Positions 9,425-18,724 of a DNA stretch of 64,000 nucleotides are shown here, piece by piece. Source of the DNA: Verrucomicrobiota bacterium (GTDB lineage: Bacteria > Verrucomicrobiota > Verrucomicrobiia > CAIQCK01). The stretch spans positions 1-64,000 of the forward strand of contig JAPLTX010000056.1 in NCBI GenBank assembly GCA_026397915.1. The letters run 5' to 3'. A model generated the notes under the pieces. That model was not told the DNA's origin and ran no database searches. It worked only from the letters and a program-made list of their open reading frames with translations. Every line of letters starts with the position of its first letter. Position 1 is the stretch's first letter. The position numbers were made by a program, and so were the translations under genes.

Positions 9425-11701
9425 ATGAACATGCGCGATTGCCATCCAAATCGCCGACAGTTTCTCAAAACCGCTGTGCTGGGCAGCGTTGGCGCGAGCT
9501 TGATCGGGCCGGACGGCTTGGGCCAGCAAACGGTGGCCGGTGGCCGTGCTGTCCGCGCGTTGTCGCCGCAAATGCGCTGGCTCCAGTCGGCGCGCGTCTT
9601 TCTCGTGGATGGCTACGCGTATCCGTTCACGCCGGACTTGGAGTTCGACGCAGAGGCGCTGGCGGAAGCTATGGCGGACGTGAAGGCCAATGTCGTTCGT
9701 TTCGCGACGATGGGGAAATATGCCACGATCCAAGGCGTGGCGTTCTCGCGGCATCCGCGGCAGGGGAAGCGCGACCTGCTGGCGGAGACGGTCGCCGCCT
9801 GCAAGCCGCGCGGCATTCGCGTCGTGCCCTACATTTCCACGATGCACAAGCTCGCGTGGTCCATGGTCACGCGCGACTACCCGCAATACGCCCACGTCTC
9901 GCGCCCCGGCGGCGGGCCGGCGCGGTCGCCGTTCGGGAGCGGCGAGGATCACGGCACGGTTTGCTGGAACACGCCGTATCGGCAGGCGTATCTCGATCTC
10001 ATCGAGCACGTCGTCCGCGACTATGAGATTGACGGCATCTACTTCGACAGTTGGATGGCGTGCTACTTCTGGCCACGACCGGGAACGTGCTATTGCGACG
10101 GCTGCCGCAAAGGTTTCGCGACGGGCGCGAGCCTGGAGATTCCGTTTCACGAGAAGCTCGGCGACTACACGTCGACGGAACAGGCGGCCATCCGGCGGTA
10201 TCATGCTTGGTATCAGGACCAGCTCATCGGCGTGCTCGGCGAGGTGCGGCGCATCGTCAAACGCCACCGTGACATCCCACTCATCTACAACATCAACAAC
10301 CCCGAGCGGCTCATGGGCGAAGACCCGCGCGTGCCGGCACAACTGGATGCTTTCCTCTACGAGCGCAGCCAGTCCATGCTCCATCGTGCGGAAGGCGTGA
10401 GCTTGGCGCGCGCCACCGGGTTGGCGGTGTGGCCTTACGTTTCGTCGCGCCTCACCAGCCGAGTGGCGGCTGGCGGACTGAACGTGCAGCAGGAGATCTT
10501 CGTGACGGCGATGTTCGGCGGCGGGCCGATTGTCTATAGCGCGTATCAGTTCGTCCGCAAGACCAACGACCGCGAAATCCTGCGCCGGCCGTTCGGCATC
10601 ATCGCGCGCCACGAGGATTGCTTCCAAGGCGTGGAGAACCTTTCCTTCGTCGCGGTCGTGTGGGGAAGCGGTGGCGCAACAACTTCAGGTCACCACCCGG
10701 AACGCCCGACGGCCAACGTGCGGTCCTCGACGCTTGGCGCGTTCGCCGCGTGCCTTCGCCGGCATGTCCAGGTCGCGTCGGTGCTTCAGGACTTGCTCGA
10801 CGACCCGGCGCGGCTCGCTCGCTACAAGGTCGTCTATCTCGCCGGCGTTCCGCATCTGACGACGACACAGATTCGGAACCTCCGCGACTTCGTCGCCGCC
10901 GGCGGCGGGCTGGTCGTCAGCCATGATTGCTCGCTCTGGCGACAGGAAGGGCCGCCGCTAGATCGGCCGGTGCATCTTTTCCGGCTCGGCTTCGCTCCGG
11001 CCGCACTGCGACTTGTTCGACAGGAGCGGTTCGGCTTGGAGGAACTGATTCGCGTCCGACCAGTGTTGCTCACGGGCGAGCGAGCGGCGTTGGTGGAGAA
11101 ACACACTTCCGATCATCCTGGTTTTCAGGATTTGTATCTTCGTATGCGTTTAGGCTCGAAGCTCGTGCCAGTCTTTGACTACCAGCCCGTCGTCCCGCTC
11201 GACGGCACGGAAGTGTCTGCCGACATCGTGGTGGGTGAGTCGCAGCCGGTGCTGCCGGGCATCGTGCTCTCGCGTCACGGCAAAGGCCGCGTCGCCTACG
11301 TCGCGCCCGCGCTGGAGAGCGTATTTCTGCAAACCAACCTCGGCGAACTGGCCGATGTCATCGCAAGCCTTGTCGCGCGGGTTTCGCCGGAGCCGGCTCC
11401 TTTCACCGTGCATGCGCCCGACGGTCTCATCGCCAATCTCACCGTCCGCGACAACCAGCGCGTGCTGCACATGACCAACTGGACCGGCAACAAGCTGGAA
11501 CAGCCCGGCCTCAACGAAAGCTGGCTCACGCCCATCGAAAACGTCCATGTCCGGCTTCGCAAACCGCCCGGCCGCCGTATCGAACGCGTTGCTCTGCTGG
11601 TGGAAGCGCCGTTCGAGCAGAAGGATTTGGGCGAGGCGGTGGAGATCACGTTGCCAAGAGTTGGAGCTTATCAAGCCATCCGGTTCACTTGCGCCGGATG
11701 A
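9425..11701 (+). CDS. Tat-exported GHL6-type putative glycoside hydrolase with trimerisation-like domain
   Basis: The 758-residue product has a twin-arginine signal (NRRQFLKTA). The TIM barrel has the features of hypothetical glycosyl hydrolase family 6 (GHL6): PYISTMHKLAW, then YEIDGIYFDSW and a Cys-rich CYCDGCRKGF segment. Residues from about 450 resemble the GATase-like trimerisation domain of GH42 beta-galactosidases (VVYLAGVPHLTTTQIRNLRDF, GGGLVVSHD). The catalytic acids are probably the Asp residues of DGIYFDSW. It lies 13 bp after the GH38 gene and is likely co-transcribed. GHL families are defined by sequence and lack proven substrates. Confidence 0.7.
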   Translation: MNMRDCHPNRRQFLKTAVLGSVGASLIGPDGLGQQTVAGGRAVRALSPQMRWLQSARVFLVDGYAYPFTPDLEFDAEALAEAMADVKANVVRFATMGKYATIQGVAFSRHPRQGKRDLLAETVAACKPRGIRVVPYISTMHKLAWSMVTRDYPQYAHVSRPGGGPARSPFGSGEDHGTVCWNTPYRQAYLDLIEHVVRDYEIDGIYFDSWMACYFWPRPGTCYCDGCRKGFATGASLEIPFHEKLGDYTSTEQAAIRRYHAWYQDQLIGVLGEVRRIVKRHRDIPLIYNINNPERLMGEDPRVPAQLDAFLYERSQSMLHRAEGVSLARATGLAVWPYVSSRLTSRVAAGGLNVQQEIFVTAMFGGGPIVYSAYQFVRKTNDREILRRPFGIIARHEDCFQGVENLSFVAVVWGSGGATTSGHHPERPTANVRSSTLGAFAACLRRHVQVASVLQDLLDDPARLARYKVVYLAGVPHLTTTQIRNLRDFVAAGGGLVVSHDCSLWRQEGPPLDRPVHLFRLGFAPAALRLVRQERFGLEELIRVRPVLLTGERAALVEKHTSDHPGFQDLYLRMRLGSKLVPVFDYQPVVPLDGTEVSADIVVGESQPVLPGIVLSRHGKGRVAYVAPALESVFLQTNLGELADVIASLVARVSPEPAPFTVHAPDGLIANLTVRDNQRVLHMTNWTGNKLEQPGLNESWLTPIENVHVRLRKPPGRRIERVALLVEAPFEQKDLGEAVEITLPRVGAYQAIRFTCAG

Positions 11702-11719
11702 CGAACTGGAGAGGAACTG

Positions 11720-13066
11720 ATGAAGAAGACCATCTTGGTTGCAATGGCGCTGATTCTGGCGGTGAGCGCGCTGGCGCAGACGCCGAAGCGCGACGCGGTG
11801 CACGGCATTTTGGGCGATTACGATGCCGAGCCACGGCTGGCGGACAAGCACGTGGACGCTGACTTCCTGCTGGCCCGGCTGAAGGAACTGGGCGCGAACA
11901 CCTATCTCTGGCTCATCTGGCATCAGCCAACGGACTGGGAAGACCTGCAATGTTTCCTGCCAAAAGCGGCGGAAGCGGGAATTGATGTGTGGGTGTATCT
12001 GGTGCCGCCGTCGGAGCCGCCACCGTCCGAGCCGTTCGGCCTCGACTATCTGCGATGGGGCGAGGAGATTGCGAAGCTGTCCTTGAAGCACGCGAACTTG
12101 AAAGCGTGGATGATTGACGACTTCCACGCGAACACCGCGAAGCTGTTCACGCCCGGCTACGTCCGCGCGATGCAGGCGCGGGCGAAGGCGGTCAATCCGC
12201 GGATCGTGTTCCTGCCGCTGATGTATTACGGCGAGATCACGCGCAAGTTTGTGGACGATTATCGCGAGGTCGTGGACGGCGTGGTGGCGGCGTATCCAGA
12301 AGACCGCGACGAGATCACGGCGGCATGGGAGCTTCTGAACGACGTGCGGACAGCAAACGCCGGCGAGCTGAGTTACCCGTGGTCCATGCCGTCCCGCGCG
12401 GGTGATTTCATCCAAGCGGCGCAGCCGGCGGCGGTGCAGCCGGCGGCGCGGACACAAGTGCGCTTCCGGGAAAAGGACGACTTCCGTGGCGCGACGGCGG
12501 GCTATCATTTCAAGCAACTGCTCGTGGACGACGCCGTGGTGTGGGAGCAGGACGCGGCGGTCGGCGGCCCGTCGTGGCAGGACGTGACGGTGGACCTGAC
12601 GGACGCGGTGCGCGGCAAGGAGAACGTCACGCTGGCGTTCCGATTGTTCGACAAGAAAGGCGTGAGCAACTTCGGCGTGCGCTGGCAATTGCGCGACCTG
12701 CGCGCGGAGGGCTTGCGAGTGGCGGCGGATTTCCGCGAGCCGCAGAAGTGGACGGTGCGCAGCCGCGGCGCGTTCCAGTCGGGCTTCGACGCCAACGCGC
12801 AAGAAGGCAAGCGGCGGTTTCATGTGCCGTTTATCGTGATGACGGCGGGCCAGCGCAGCGAGTTCAAGATGCGGCATGGCGAGCCGGCGTCGCCCGATCG
12901 GATCGCAGAGTGGGTGCGGCTGTCGCTGCGGGCGTGGCACGATGGCCAGTGCAACGGCGTGGTGATGTATTGCCTCGAAAAATCGCGGCGGAGCGCGGTG
13001 TTCGACGCGGTAAGGAAAGAATTCCGTGCTGCGCCTGACCAATCGCCGACCGAATCAAAGCGATAG
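11720..13066 (+). CDS. Exported TIM-barrel-like protein of unknown function
   Basis: A 448-residue protein with a clear Sec signal peptide (MKKTILVAMALILAVSALAQ). The N-terminal half looks like a glycosidase-type barrel: FLLARLKELGANTYLWLIWH, then KAWMIDDFHANT with a D-D pair in the position often used for catalysis. A middle segment (VTVDLTDAVRGKENVTLAFRLFDKKG) resembles a carbohydrate-binding jelly roll. A GAGGAAC ribosome-binding site precedes the ATG, 18 bp after the GHL6 gene. Co-transcription with GH38 and GHL6 supports a role in glycan breakdown, but I know no characterised homologue. Confidence 0.65.
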   Translation: MKKTILVAMALILAVSALAQTPKRDAVHGILGDYDAEPRLADKHVDADFLLARLKELGANTYLWLIWHQPTDWEDLQCFLPKAAEAGIDVWVYLVPPSEPPPSEPFGLDYLRWGEEIAKLSLKHANLKAWMIDDFHANTAKLFTPGYVRAMQARAKAVNPRIVFLPLMYYGEITRKFVDDYREVVDGVVAAYPEDRDEITAAWELLNDVRTANAGELSYPWSMPSRAGDFIQAAQPAAVQPAARTQVRFREKDDFRGATAGYHFKQLLVDDAVVWEQDAAVGGPSWQDVTVDLTDAVRGKENVTLAFRLFDKKGVSNFGVRWQLRDLRAEGLRVAADFREPQKWTVRSRGAFQSGFDANAQEGKRRFHVPFIVMTAGQRSEFKMRHGEPASPDRIAEWVRLSLRAWHDGQCNGVVMYCLEKSRRSAVFDAVRKEFRAAPDQSPTESKR

Positions 13067-13095
13067 GCGCCAGCCTGCTGACAGAAACTGAACGT

Positions 13096-13123
13096 TTGCT
13101 TCGGCGCGCGGAGAAGCTAGAGT
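13096..13123 (+). promoter_or_regulatory. Candidate promoter for the subtilase gene
   Basis: TTGCTT (13096-13101) and TAGAGT (13118-13123) with a 16-bp spacer lie 16 bp before the ATG at 13140. The match is moderate. Confidence 0.35.
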
Positions 13124-13139
13124 TGCCGAAGACAGCGTC

Positions 13140-14468
13140 ATGAATCAGTCCCGACTTCGACATCTGTGGCTCGTCAGCGGCTGTGCGCTCGTGACGTTGT
13201 TGCTGGTCGGGTTGGTGCGCGATTGGGGTTGGCTGGCTCTGCAAAAACACGCTTCCGGTTCCCACGCAGGAACCGCCGAGGCAAAATCCTCCGCAGGGGC
13301 GCACACGCCAGCAAGAACCGCCATACCGCGTGAGATGCAACCCGTCCCGCCGGAACTGACAAAGGAAGAACGCCGCCTGGAACGGCTGCGCAGCCGCCTT
13401 CAACGCGATGGCGCCATCCCGAAACAGGCGGTGATCAAGTTCAAGTCGGCTGTCGCGATGCGCGATTTCCTGCGTCGCGCGGCGAGCCGTAAGATTACGG
13501 TGCTCAGCACGCTCGATGCATTGTTGGCCGCGCGCCTCGGCTACAACGACATGGAGCAGTTGCGCGACGCGCTCGGCACGGACGCGAGCGCCTACGAGGA
13601 CCTGGACGGCAACTACGTCGTCAGGATTCCTGATTTCCTGCAACAGGAAGATCGCCCCGGGGGCGCTGGCAGCGCGTCGTTCAGGGGACTGGGTTTCTTC
13701 GCAGCCATCGGCGCCAGCGGCGACCGCTCGACGTGGGGACTGGGCGTGACCGTGGCGGTGGTGGACACCGGCGTGGAGAACCACATGACGTTCGGCCAAA
13801 ACCAAGTGACGCACTATGATCTAGTGAACGACGGCCAGCCGTTCAATGGTCACGGCACCGCGATGGCCAGTCTCATCGCCGGTCAGGACTCGCAAGCGCC
13901 TGGCGTCGCGCCCGCCAGCCATCTCCTCGACGTGCGAATCGCCAACAGTCAGGGTTACAGCGACACGTTCACGATGGCGGCGGGCATTGTGCTGGCCGCC
14001 GACGCCGGGGCACAGGTCATCAATGTCAGCTTTGGTTCCTACGCCAACTCGCAGGCGTTGCGCGACGCGGTGGCCTACGCCGAAAGCCGGGGCGCGGTTG
14101 TGGTCGCCGCCGCAGGCAATGATCACACCAGCAATCAACTGGCTTATCCCGCGGCGATCAGCAGCGTCGTCTCCGTTGGCGGCGTGGACGCGAAGTTGCA
14201 GCAAGCCTACTACTCCAACTCCGGCAAGGAACTCGATGTCTCCGCGCCGGGCGTCGGCATCCAGTCGGCTTACAGCGGCGACCAACTCGTCATCGGCGAC
14301 GGCACCTCGCAAGCCACCGCTATCACCTCCGGCGTGCTGGCCTACGGCATATCGAGCGGTTCCACCGCGAGCAGCAGCGCGGCGGCCTGGCTGCAACAAA
14401 ACGCCGAGCCGCTCAGCCAGTCACCCGACCGCGTCGGCGCAGGCATGGTGCAGGCCCAGCCGAGGTGA
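13140..14468 (+). CDS. Subtilisin-like serine protease (S8), membrane-anchored or exported
   Basis: A 442-residue subtilase. Residues 10-30 form one hydrophobic segment (signal or anchor), followed by a charged prodomain-like region (about 60-190). The triad is complete: Asp209 in VVDTGVE, His238 in GHGTAMAS and Ser390 in GDGTSQAT, with the usual Asn of the oxyanion hole in AAGND. The catalytic domain is compact and ends near the C terminus without extra domains. It probably degrades extracytoplasmic protein, or processes exported proteins of this cluster. It begins 73 bp after the preceding gene and has its own candidate promoter. Confidence 0.88.
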   Translation: MNQSRLRHLWLVSGCALVTLLLVGLVRDWGWLALQKHASGSHAGTAEAKSSAGAHTPARTAIPREMQPVPPELTKEERRLERLRSRLQRDGAIPKQAVIKFKSAVAMRDFLRRAASRKITVLSTLDALLAARLGYNDMEQLRDALGTDASAYEDLDGNYVVRIPDFLQQEDRPGGAGSASFRGLGFFAAIGASGDRSTWGLGVTVAVVDTGVENHMTFGQNQVTHYDLVNDGQPFNGHGTAMASLIAGQDSQAPGVAPASHLLDVRIANSQGYSDTFTMAAGIVLAADAGAQVINVSFGSYANSQALRDAVAYAESRGAVVVAAAGNDHTSNQLAYPAAISSVVSVGGVDAKLQQAYYSNSGKELDVSAPGVGIQSAYSGDQLVIGDGTSQATAITSGVLAYGISSGSTASSSAAAWLQQNAEPLSQSPDRVGAGMVQAQPR

Positions 14469-14532
14469 GTCCATCTGTGGTGCTAGGTCAGCAGTCTTCC
14501 GTTGTCGGCAGCTTGTGGATAATATCATAGCC

Positions 14533-17088
14533 ATGAACTTACGCATTGTTGCCGTTTGTCTCCTTACTGCCGTCACTGGCCTTGTCTTTGCCGCGCCGCT
14601 TACTGTTCGCGTGGATCCGGCGGGCGGCGCGCCGCGGCTGCTCGTCAACGGCCAGCCGGTGCGCGCGCGGATGTTCTGGGGCGCGCCCGGCTCTGCTCCG
14701 CTGAAACTAACACCGGAGTGGAAGCAAATCAGCTTCGAGTTTGCCGCCAGCGGCAGCGCCAGCGACGGCACGATGCACTTCCGGTTCGGCAGCGAGGCGG
14801 GCGATATCTTTCTCGACGACATTCAGGTGGCCGACCTTGACGCGGGTCGCGACCTCATTCCGCGCTGCGACTTTGAAGCAGGGCCGGAAAGCTTCAAGCG
14901 CAACTGGACGTTCTGGCCGACCGGCGCGGCGAACACCGTCGCCACGACCACCGTCGAGCCGGCCACAGGCCGCAACGGTTCGGCGGGATTGCGCGTCAGG
15001 TTGAAGACGCCGCCCGGCGGTCACTGGCCAGACTTCCACATCTACCATCACTCCAACCTCGCCATCACGAAGGACCATCGCTACCGCGTCAGTTTCTGGG
15101 CGAGGGCTACGTCGGCGCGGCGGCTGATGCTGGCATTCTACCAACCCGGACAGCATTTCGTCCGTTTGGGCGGGCCGCCCGACTGCTTTGGCGCGCAGAT
15201 TAAACTGGCTGCGGAGGCCGGCGTGAACTTCGTCAGCTATCCGTGCCCGATGCCGTGGCCAAAACCCGGTGTCGAAGCCGACTGGTCGGGCGTGGACTCG
15301 GCGTGCGAGACGGTCCTGCGCGCAAACCCGAACGCATTGTTGTTGCCGCGCATGGGCATGAACCCGCCGCCATGGTGGCGCGAGGCGCATCCCGACGACG
15401 TGATGCAGTGGGAGGACGGCCACCGCGACCACATGGTGGTGGCGTCGCCGCGCTACCGCCGCGACGCTGCCGAGCGGCTCGCGGCGCTGGTAACGCACCT
15501 CGAAGAGAAGTTCGGCGATCATGTCGCCGGCTATCATCCGTGCGGCCAGAACACCGGCGAGTGGTTCTACGAGGACACATGGAGACGCCCGCTCAGCGGC
15601 TATGCGCCTGCTGATGCGACTGCGTGGAAAGAATGGCTGAAGAAGCATGACCGTCCCGACGCCCCGGTGCCGACGGCCATCGCGCGCCACGCTGCACCAA
15701 ACGGCATCTTCCGCGACCCAGCGACGGAGCGCACGTTGATTGATTGGGCCGAGTTCCAGCAGGAAACGATGGCGGACTGTGTCGTTGAGCTGGCCCGCGC
15801 GGTGCGGCAGGCGTCGCATGGCCGCAAGCTCGTTGTGTTCTTCTATGGCTATGTCTTCGAGTTCGCCGCGGTCTCCACCGGCCCATCTGTCGCGGGCCAC
15901 TACGCGCTGCGGCGAGCACTGAACTGTCCGGACATTGACGTGCTCTGCTCGCCAATTTCCTACTTCGACCGCGGCTTGGCCCAAAGCGCGCCTTCGATGA
16001 CGGCGGCGGAGAGCGTCGCGCTCGCGAAGAAGATGTGGCTTAATGAAGACGACACGCGCACGTATCTTGGCACGGGTAACGCACCGGGCTGGCAGCAAGC
16101 GGTGGACACGTTGGAAGATACAAACAAGGAACTAGTGCGCAACGTCGCTCAGGAGGCACTGCGGAATTTCGGCACGTGGTGGATGGACCTCGGTGCCACT
16201 GGATGGTTCAACGATCCCGGCATGTGGGCCGAGATGAAGCGACTGCGCGCGCTCGACGAGCCGCTGCTGAAGAAACCGACGCCGTTTCGGCCGCAAGTTG
16301 CGGCGGTGATTGACGAGCGCGCGATGCTGCGCGTCGCCGCCGGCGGCACGCTCGTGACGCGGCCCGGCATTTACGAGGTGCGCGCGCCGCTCGGCCGCAT
16401 GGGCGCGTCTTATGGCCAATACCTCCTCGACGACGTGCTCGCTGGCCGCGTGAAGGCGAAACTCCAAGTCTTCCTGAACGCGTGGTCGTTGTCGGCTGCC
16501 GAACGCACGAAGCTGCTGAAGGTCACGCGCGGCGTTGCGAAGGTGTGGTGCTACGCTCCGGGCTGGTTCGACGGAGACCAGCCGTCGCTGGAAGCGATGA
16601 AGCAACTGACGGGCTTCGAGTTGAAGACCGTGTCGCCGGCAAAATCCGCGGCGACGCCGACAGATCGCGGCAAATCACTCGGCTTGGAGAAGTCCTTCGG
16701 CGGTGAGAAGCCGGTGAAGCCGCTGTTCGCCGCCGCTGATGCGAAGCCAGAAGAAATCCTGGCGACCTACGCGGACGGTTCTGCCGCCGTCGCGCTGCGC
16801 CGCATGCCGAGCGGGCCGTCGCTGTTTGTTGGCGCGCCGGGTCTAACGAGCGAGTTGCTGCGACTGGCTGCGCGCGAGGCGGGCGTCCATCTCTTCACAG
16901 AGACGGACTGTAATGTTTATGCGAACGGCCGGTTCCTCTCACTGCACGCGTCACAGGATGGACCGGTGGACGTCAACATCGGCAAAACGGAAGCAGTGAC
17001 AGACGTATTGAGCGGCGAACCGGTCGCGAAAGGCCCGCGCTTTACGCTGCCGTTAAAGCGTGGCGAGACCAGAGTGCTGCGCTACTGA
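14533..17088 (+). CDS. GH42-like (beta-galactosidase-type) exported protein
   Basis: A secreted 851-residue protein with a signal peptide ending at GLVFAAP, which fixes the start at 14533; the open frame continues upstream but only over the subtilase gene. Residues 40-200 form a CBM-like beta-sandwich. A TIM barrel follows with GH42-like motifs: AAEAGVNFVSYPCP, GYHPCGQNTGEWFYED (a candidate acid/base Glu) and KLVVFFYGY. The last third resembles the GATase-like and C-terminal beta domains of beta-galactosidases. It probably cleaves a beta-linked sugar, but the family assignment is by pattern only. Its stop overlaps the convergent membrane-protein gene by 7 bp. Confidence 0.65.
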   Translation: MNLRIVAVCLLTAVTGLVFAAPLTVRVDPAGGAPRLLVNGQPVRARMFWGAPGSAPLKLTPEWKQISFEFAASGSASDGTMHFRFGSEAGDIFLDDIQVADLDAGRDLIPRCDFEAGPESFKRNWTFWPTGAANTVATTTVEPATGRNGSAGLRVRLKTPPGGHWPDFHIYHHSNLAITKDHRYRVSFWARATSARRLMLAFYQPGQHFVRLGGPPDCFGAQIKLAAEAGVNFVSYPCPMPWPKPGVEADWSGVDSACETVLRANPNALLLPRMGMNPPPWWREAHPDDVMQWEDGHRDHMVVASPRYRRDAAERLAALVTHLEEKFGDHVAGYHPCGQNTGEWFYEDTWRRPLSGYAPADATAWKEWLKKHDRPDAPVPTAIARHAAPNGIFRDPATERTLIDWAEFQQETMADCVVELARAVRQASHGRKLVVFFYGYVFEFAAVSTGPSVAGHYALRRALNCPDIDVLCSPISYFDRGLAQSAPSMTAAESVALAKKMWLNEDDTRTYLGTGNAPGWQQAVDTLEDTNKELVRNVAQEALRNFGTWWMDLGATGWFNDPGMWAEMKRLRALDEPLLKKPTPFRPQVAAVIDERAMLRVAAGGTLVTRPGIYEVRAPLGRMGASYGQYLLDDVLAGRVKAKLQVFLNAWSLSAAERTKLLKVTRGVAKVWCYAPGWFDGDQPSLEAMKQLTGFELKTVSPAKSAATPTDRGKSLGLEKSFGGEKPVKPLFAAADAKPEEILATYADGSAAVALRRMPSGPSLFVGAPGLTSELLRLAAREAGVHLFTETDCNVYANGRFLSLHASQDGPVDVNIGKTEAVTDVLSGEPVAKGPRFTLPLKRGETRVLRY

Positions 17089-18599
17089 GCGGTCCGACCG
17101 ACGCGTGTGTAGATCGTCGCGAGCGGATCGGAGTAGGCGCGACGCCAGTCTGGCAACAACGCCAACGCTTGCGTGAGCGGATGGTCGGTGGTCAGCAGCG
17201 TCCAACCCACCTTGCTGGCATCAAGCTTCTCGCGCCAGCCGGGGCGTAGTTGTGTCATATCGAGGAAATTGCGGATGAACGCCTCACCGTAAAAATCCGT
17301 CCGTCCGTCCACGAACACCTTGTGCTCCGGCATCTCCCACATCAGGTAGCCACCCCAAACGTGCTGGTTGAGCATGTTGCCGGCGAACTGCCCCGGATGC
17401 TGCTTGATAAACCTGACGGCGTTCACCGGCCAGCGATCCGGCGGCATGGCAACGGGGCCCGGCACAAAGACGATGGGGATCAGCGCGACCAAAGCCACCG
17501 CCGGCCAGCCGTTGCTTGCGGCGTTCTCGGCAGTCTGCCGGTGCGAGAATTCGCGCCACCGTCCGCGGACGCATGCGGAGAAGGCCGAGGCGACGATGGG
17601 TGCGGTTACGAGCGCCATCAAGGGGATGTTGCGCACGGCGTAAAGCGCGAGGTAGGTCCAACCGGCGATGAGGATGAGCGACGAGGCCGGCAAGCGTGGG
17701 CGTTGGCGCACTGCCAGTGCAGCGATCAAGGCCGCCAGCCAAACCAGGAATCCGAGCGCATCAGGCGAATGGAAATCAATGGGCCGGTGCTCGAAGAGCA
17801 GGTTCGTGAGATACGACGACCGCATGAACTGGAGGTTGTGCTGATGCAGATGCCAGCCGTTCGGATTGATCAGGGATACGGCCAGTGCCAGCAGCCCGAC
17901 GACCGTCAGCACAACGATCTTGTGTCGCGCAGCCGAGCGCGGCACGGCGGCCGGCGGCCGGATGAACTCAATCACCGCGCCCAGCCAGTAAGCGCCGAGA
18001 ATGACGAACCCGAGGAGGAACGCGCCGTGGAGGTTCACCCAGAAGAGCATGAGTGCAGCCAGCACCACGGCGAGCCGCACCGGTCTGCCGTCGGCTTCAA
18101 ACCGCCGCAACGCACCATTCCACAGCACTACCATCAGGAACGTGAACACATGCGGTCGGGCCAGCCAGTGGATGACGCCCGCCCAGGCCGCCAGCAGCGT
18201 CACGAGCGTTGCCACCAGCAGATCGTTGTCCTCGCGCAGCAACTGGCGGTGCAATAACAAGAACGTCGTGGCAATCACCAGTGCGCCGAGGACGCTGAGT
18301 CCATAAAAACCGCGCACCCGGCCCGCCGCCGCGAAGAGGATCTGCGCCAGCCACTCCTTGGTGATCACGGACGCGCCCGGCATCGTGTGCGAGTAGGTGT
18401 CGGCGCGAACCATCTGCCCGCTCCGCAGCATATCTTCGCCCACACGCCAGTGCATGCACGTGTCGCTGTCGGTAGCGACCATCGAGGTGCGCGACGGTTC
18501 CGCCATCAGCACCAGGACCAACACCACCCACAGACATGCGCTGAAGCTCGGCATAAGCCAGCGTTGAACTGCTGGATGCGATTTGAAAAAGGCAGTCAC
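17082..18599 (-). CDS. Multi-pass membrane protein of unknown function
   Basis: A protein of about 505 residues with roughly ten hydrophobic segments, arranged like the GT-C/PMT-type integral membrane proteins: a first loop rich in charged and aromatic residues (TDSDTCMHWRVGEDML), and a C-terminal soluble domain with FVDGRTDFYGE. The start is uncertain. GTG at 18599 leaves basic residues before the first helix; ATG at 18554 is an alternative. The 3' end overlaps the convergent GH42-like gene by 7 bp. A glycosyltransferase-like role in polyprenyl-linked sugar transfer is possible, but the signature residues are not clear enough to claim it. Confidence 0.6.
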   Translation of the reverse strand: MTAFFKSHPAVQRWLMPSFSACLWVVLVLVLMAEPSRTSMVATDSDTCMHWRVGEDMLRSGQMVRADTYSHTMPGASVITKEWLAQILFAAAGRVRGFYGLSVLGALVIATTFLLLHRQLLREDNDLLVATLVTLLAAWAGVIHWLARPHVFTFLMVVLWNGALRRFEADGRPVRLAVVLAALMLFWVNLHGAFLLGFVILGAYWLGAVIEFIRPPAAVPRSAARHKIVVLTVVGLLALAVSLINPNGWHLHQHNLQFMRSSYLTNLLFEHRPIDFHSPDALGFLVWLAALIAALAVRQRPRLPASSLILIAGWTYLALYAVRNIPLMALVTAPIVASAFSACVRGRWREFSHRQTAENAASNGWPAVALVALIPIVFVPGPVAMPPDRWPVNAVRFIKQHPGQFAGNMLNQHVWGGYLMWEMPEHKVFVDGRTDFYGEAFIRNFLDMTQLRPGWREKLDASKVGWTLLTTDHPLTQALALLPDWRRAYSDPLATIYTRVGRTAQ

Positions 18600-18689
18600 A
18601 GTGAACCGGATTCGAGTCGCGAGTATATCGCCCCGCGCCCACGACTCAACCCAAAGAATCGCCGCCAGTGTGCAAACCGACTTCCGCGC

Positions 18690-18718
18690 TTGACGAATGC
18701 ATCCGCTGGACGTAAGCA
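18690..18718 (+). promoter_or_regulatory. Strong-looking, possibly leaderless promoter for the DUF6807 gene
   Basis: TTGACG (18690-18695), a 17-bp spacer and TAAGCA (18713-18718) stand 6 bp before the ATG at 18725. No Shine-Dalgarno sequence is visible, so transcription may start at the start codon. Confidence 0.45.
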
Positions 18719-18724
18719 CGACGC

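Noticed and set aside
13846-14532. Long N-terminal extension of the GH42-like frame over the subtilase gene
   Set aside because: The subtilase has a full catalytic triad in its own frame and the GH42-like protein has a clear signal peptide starting at 14533.
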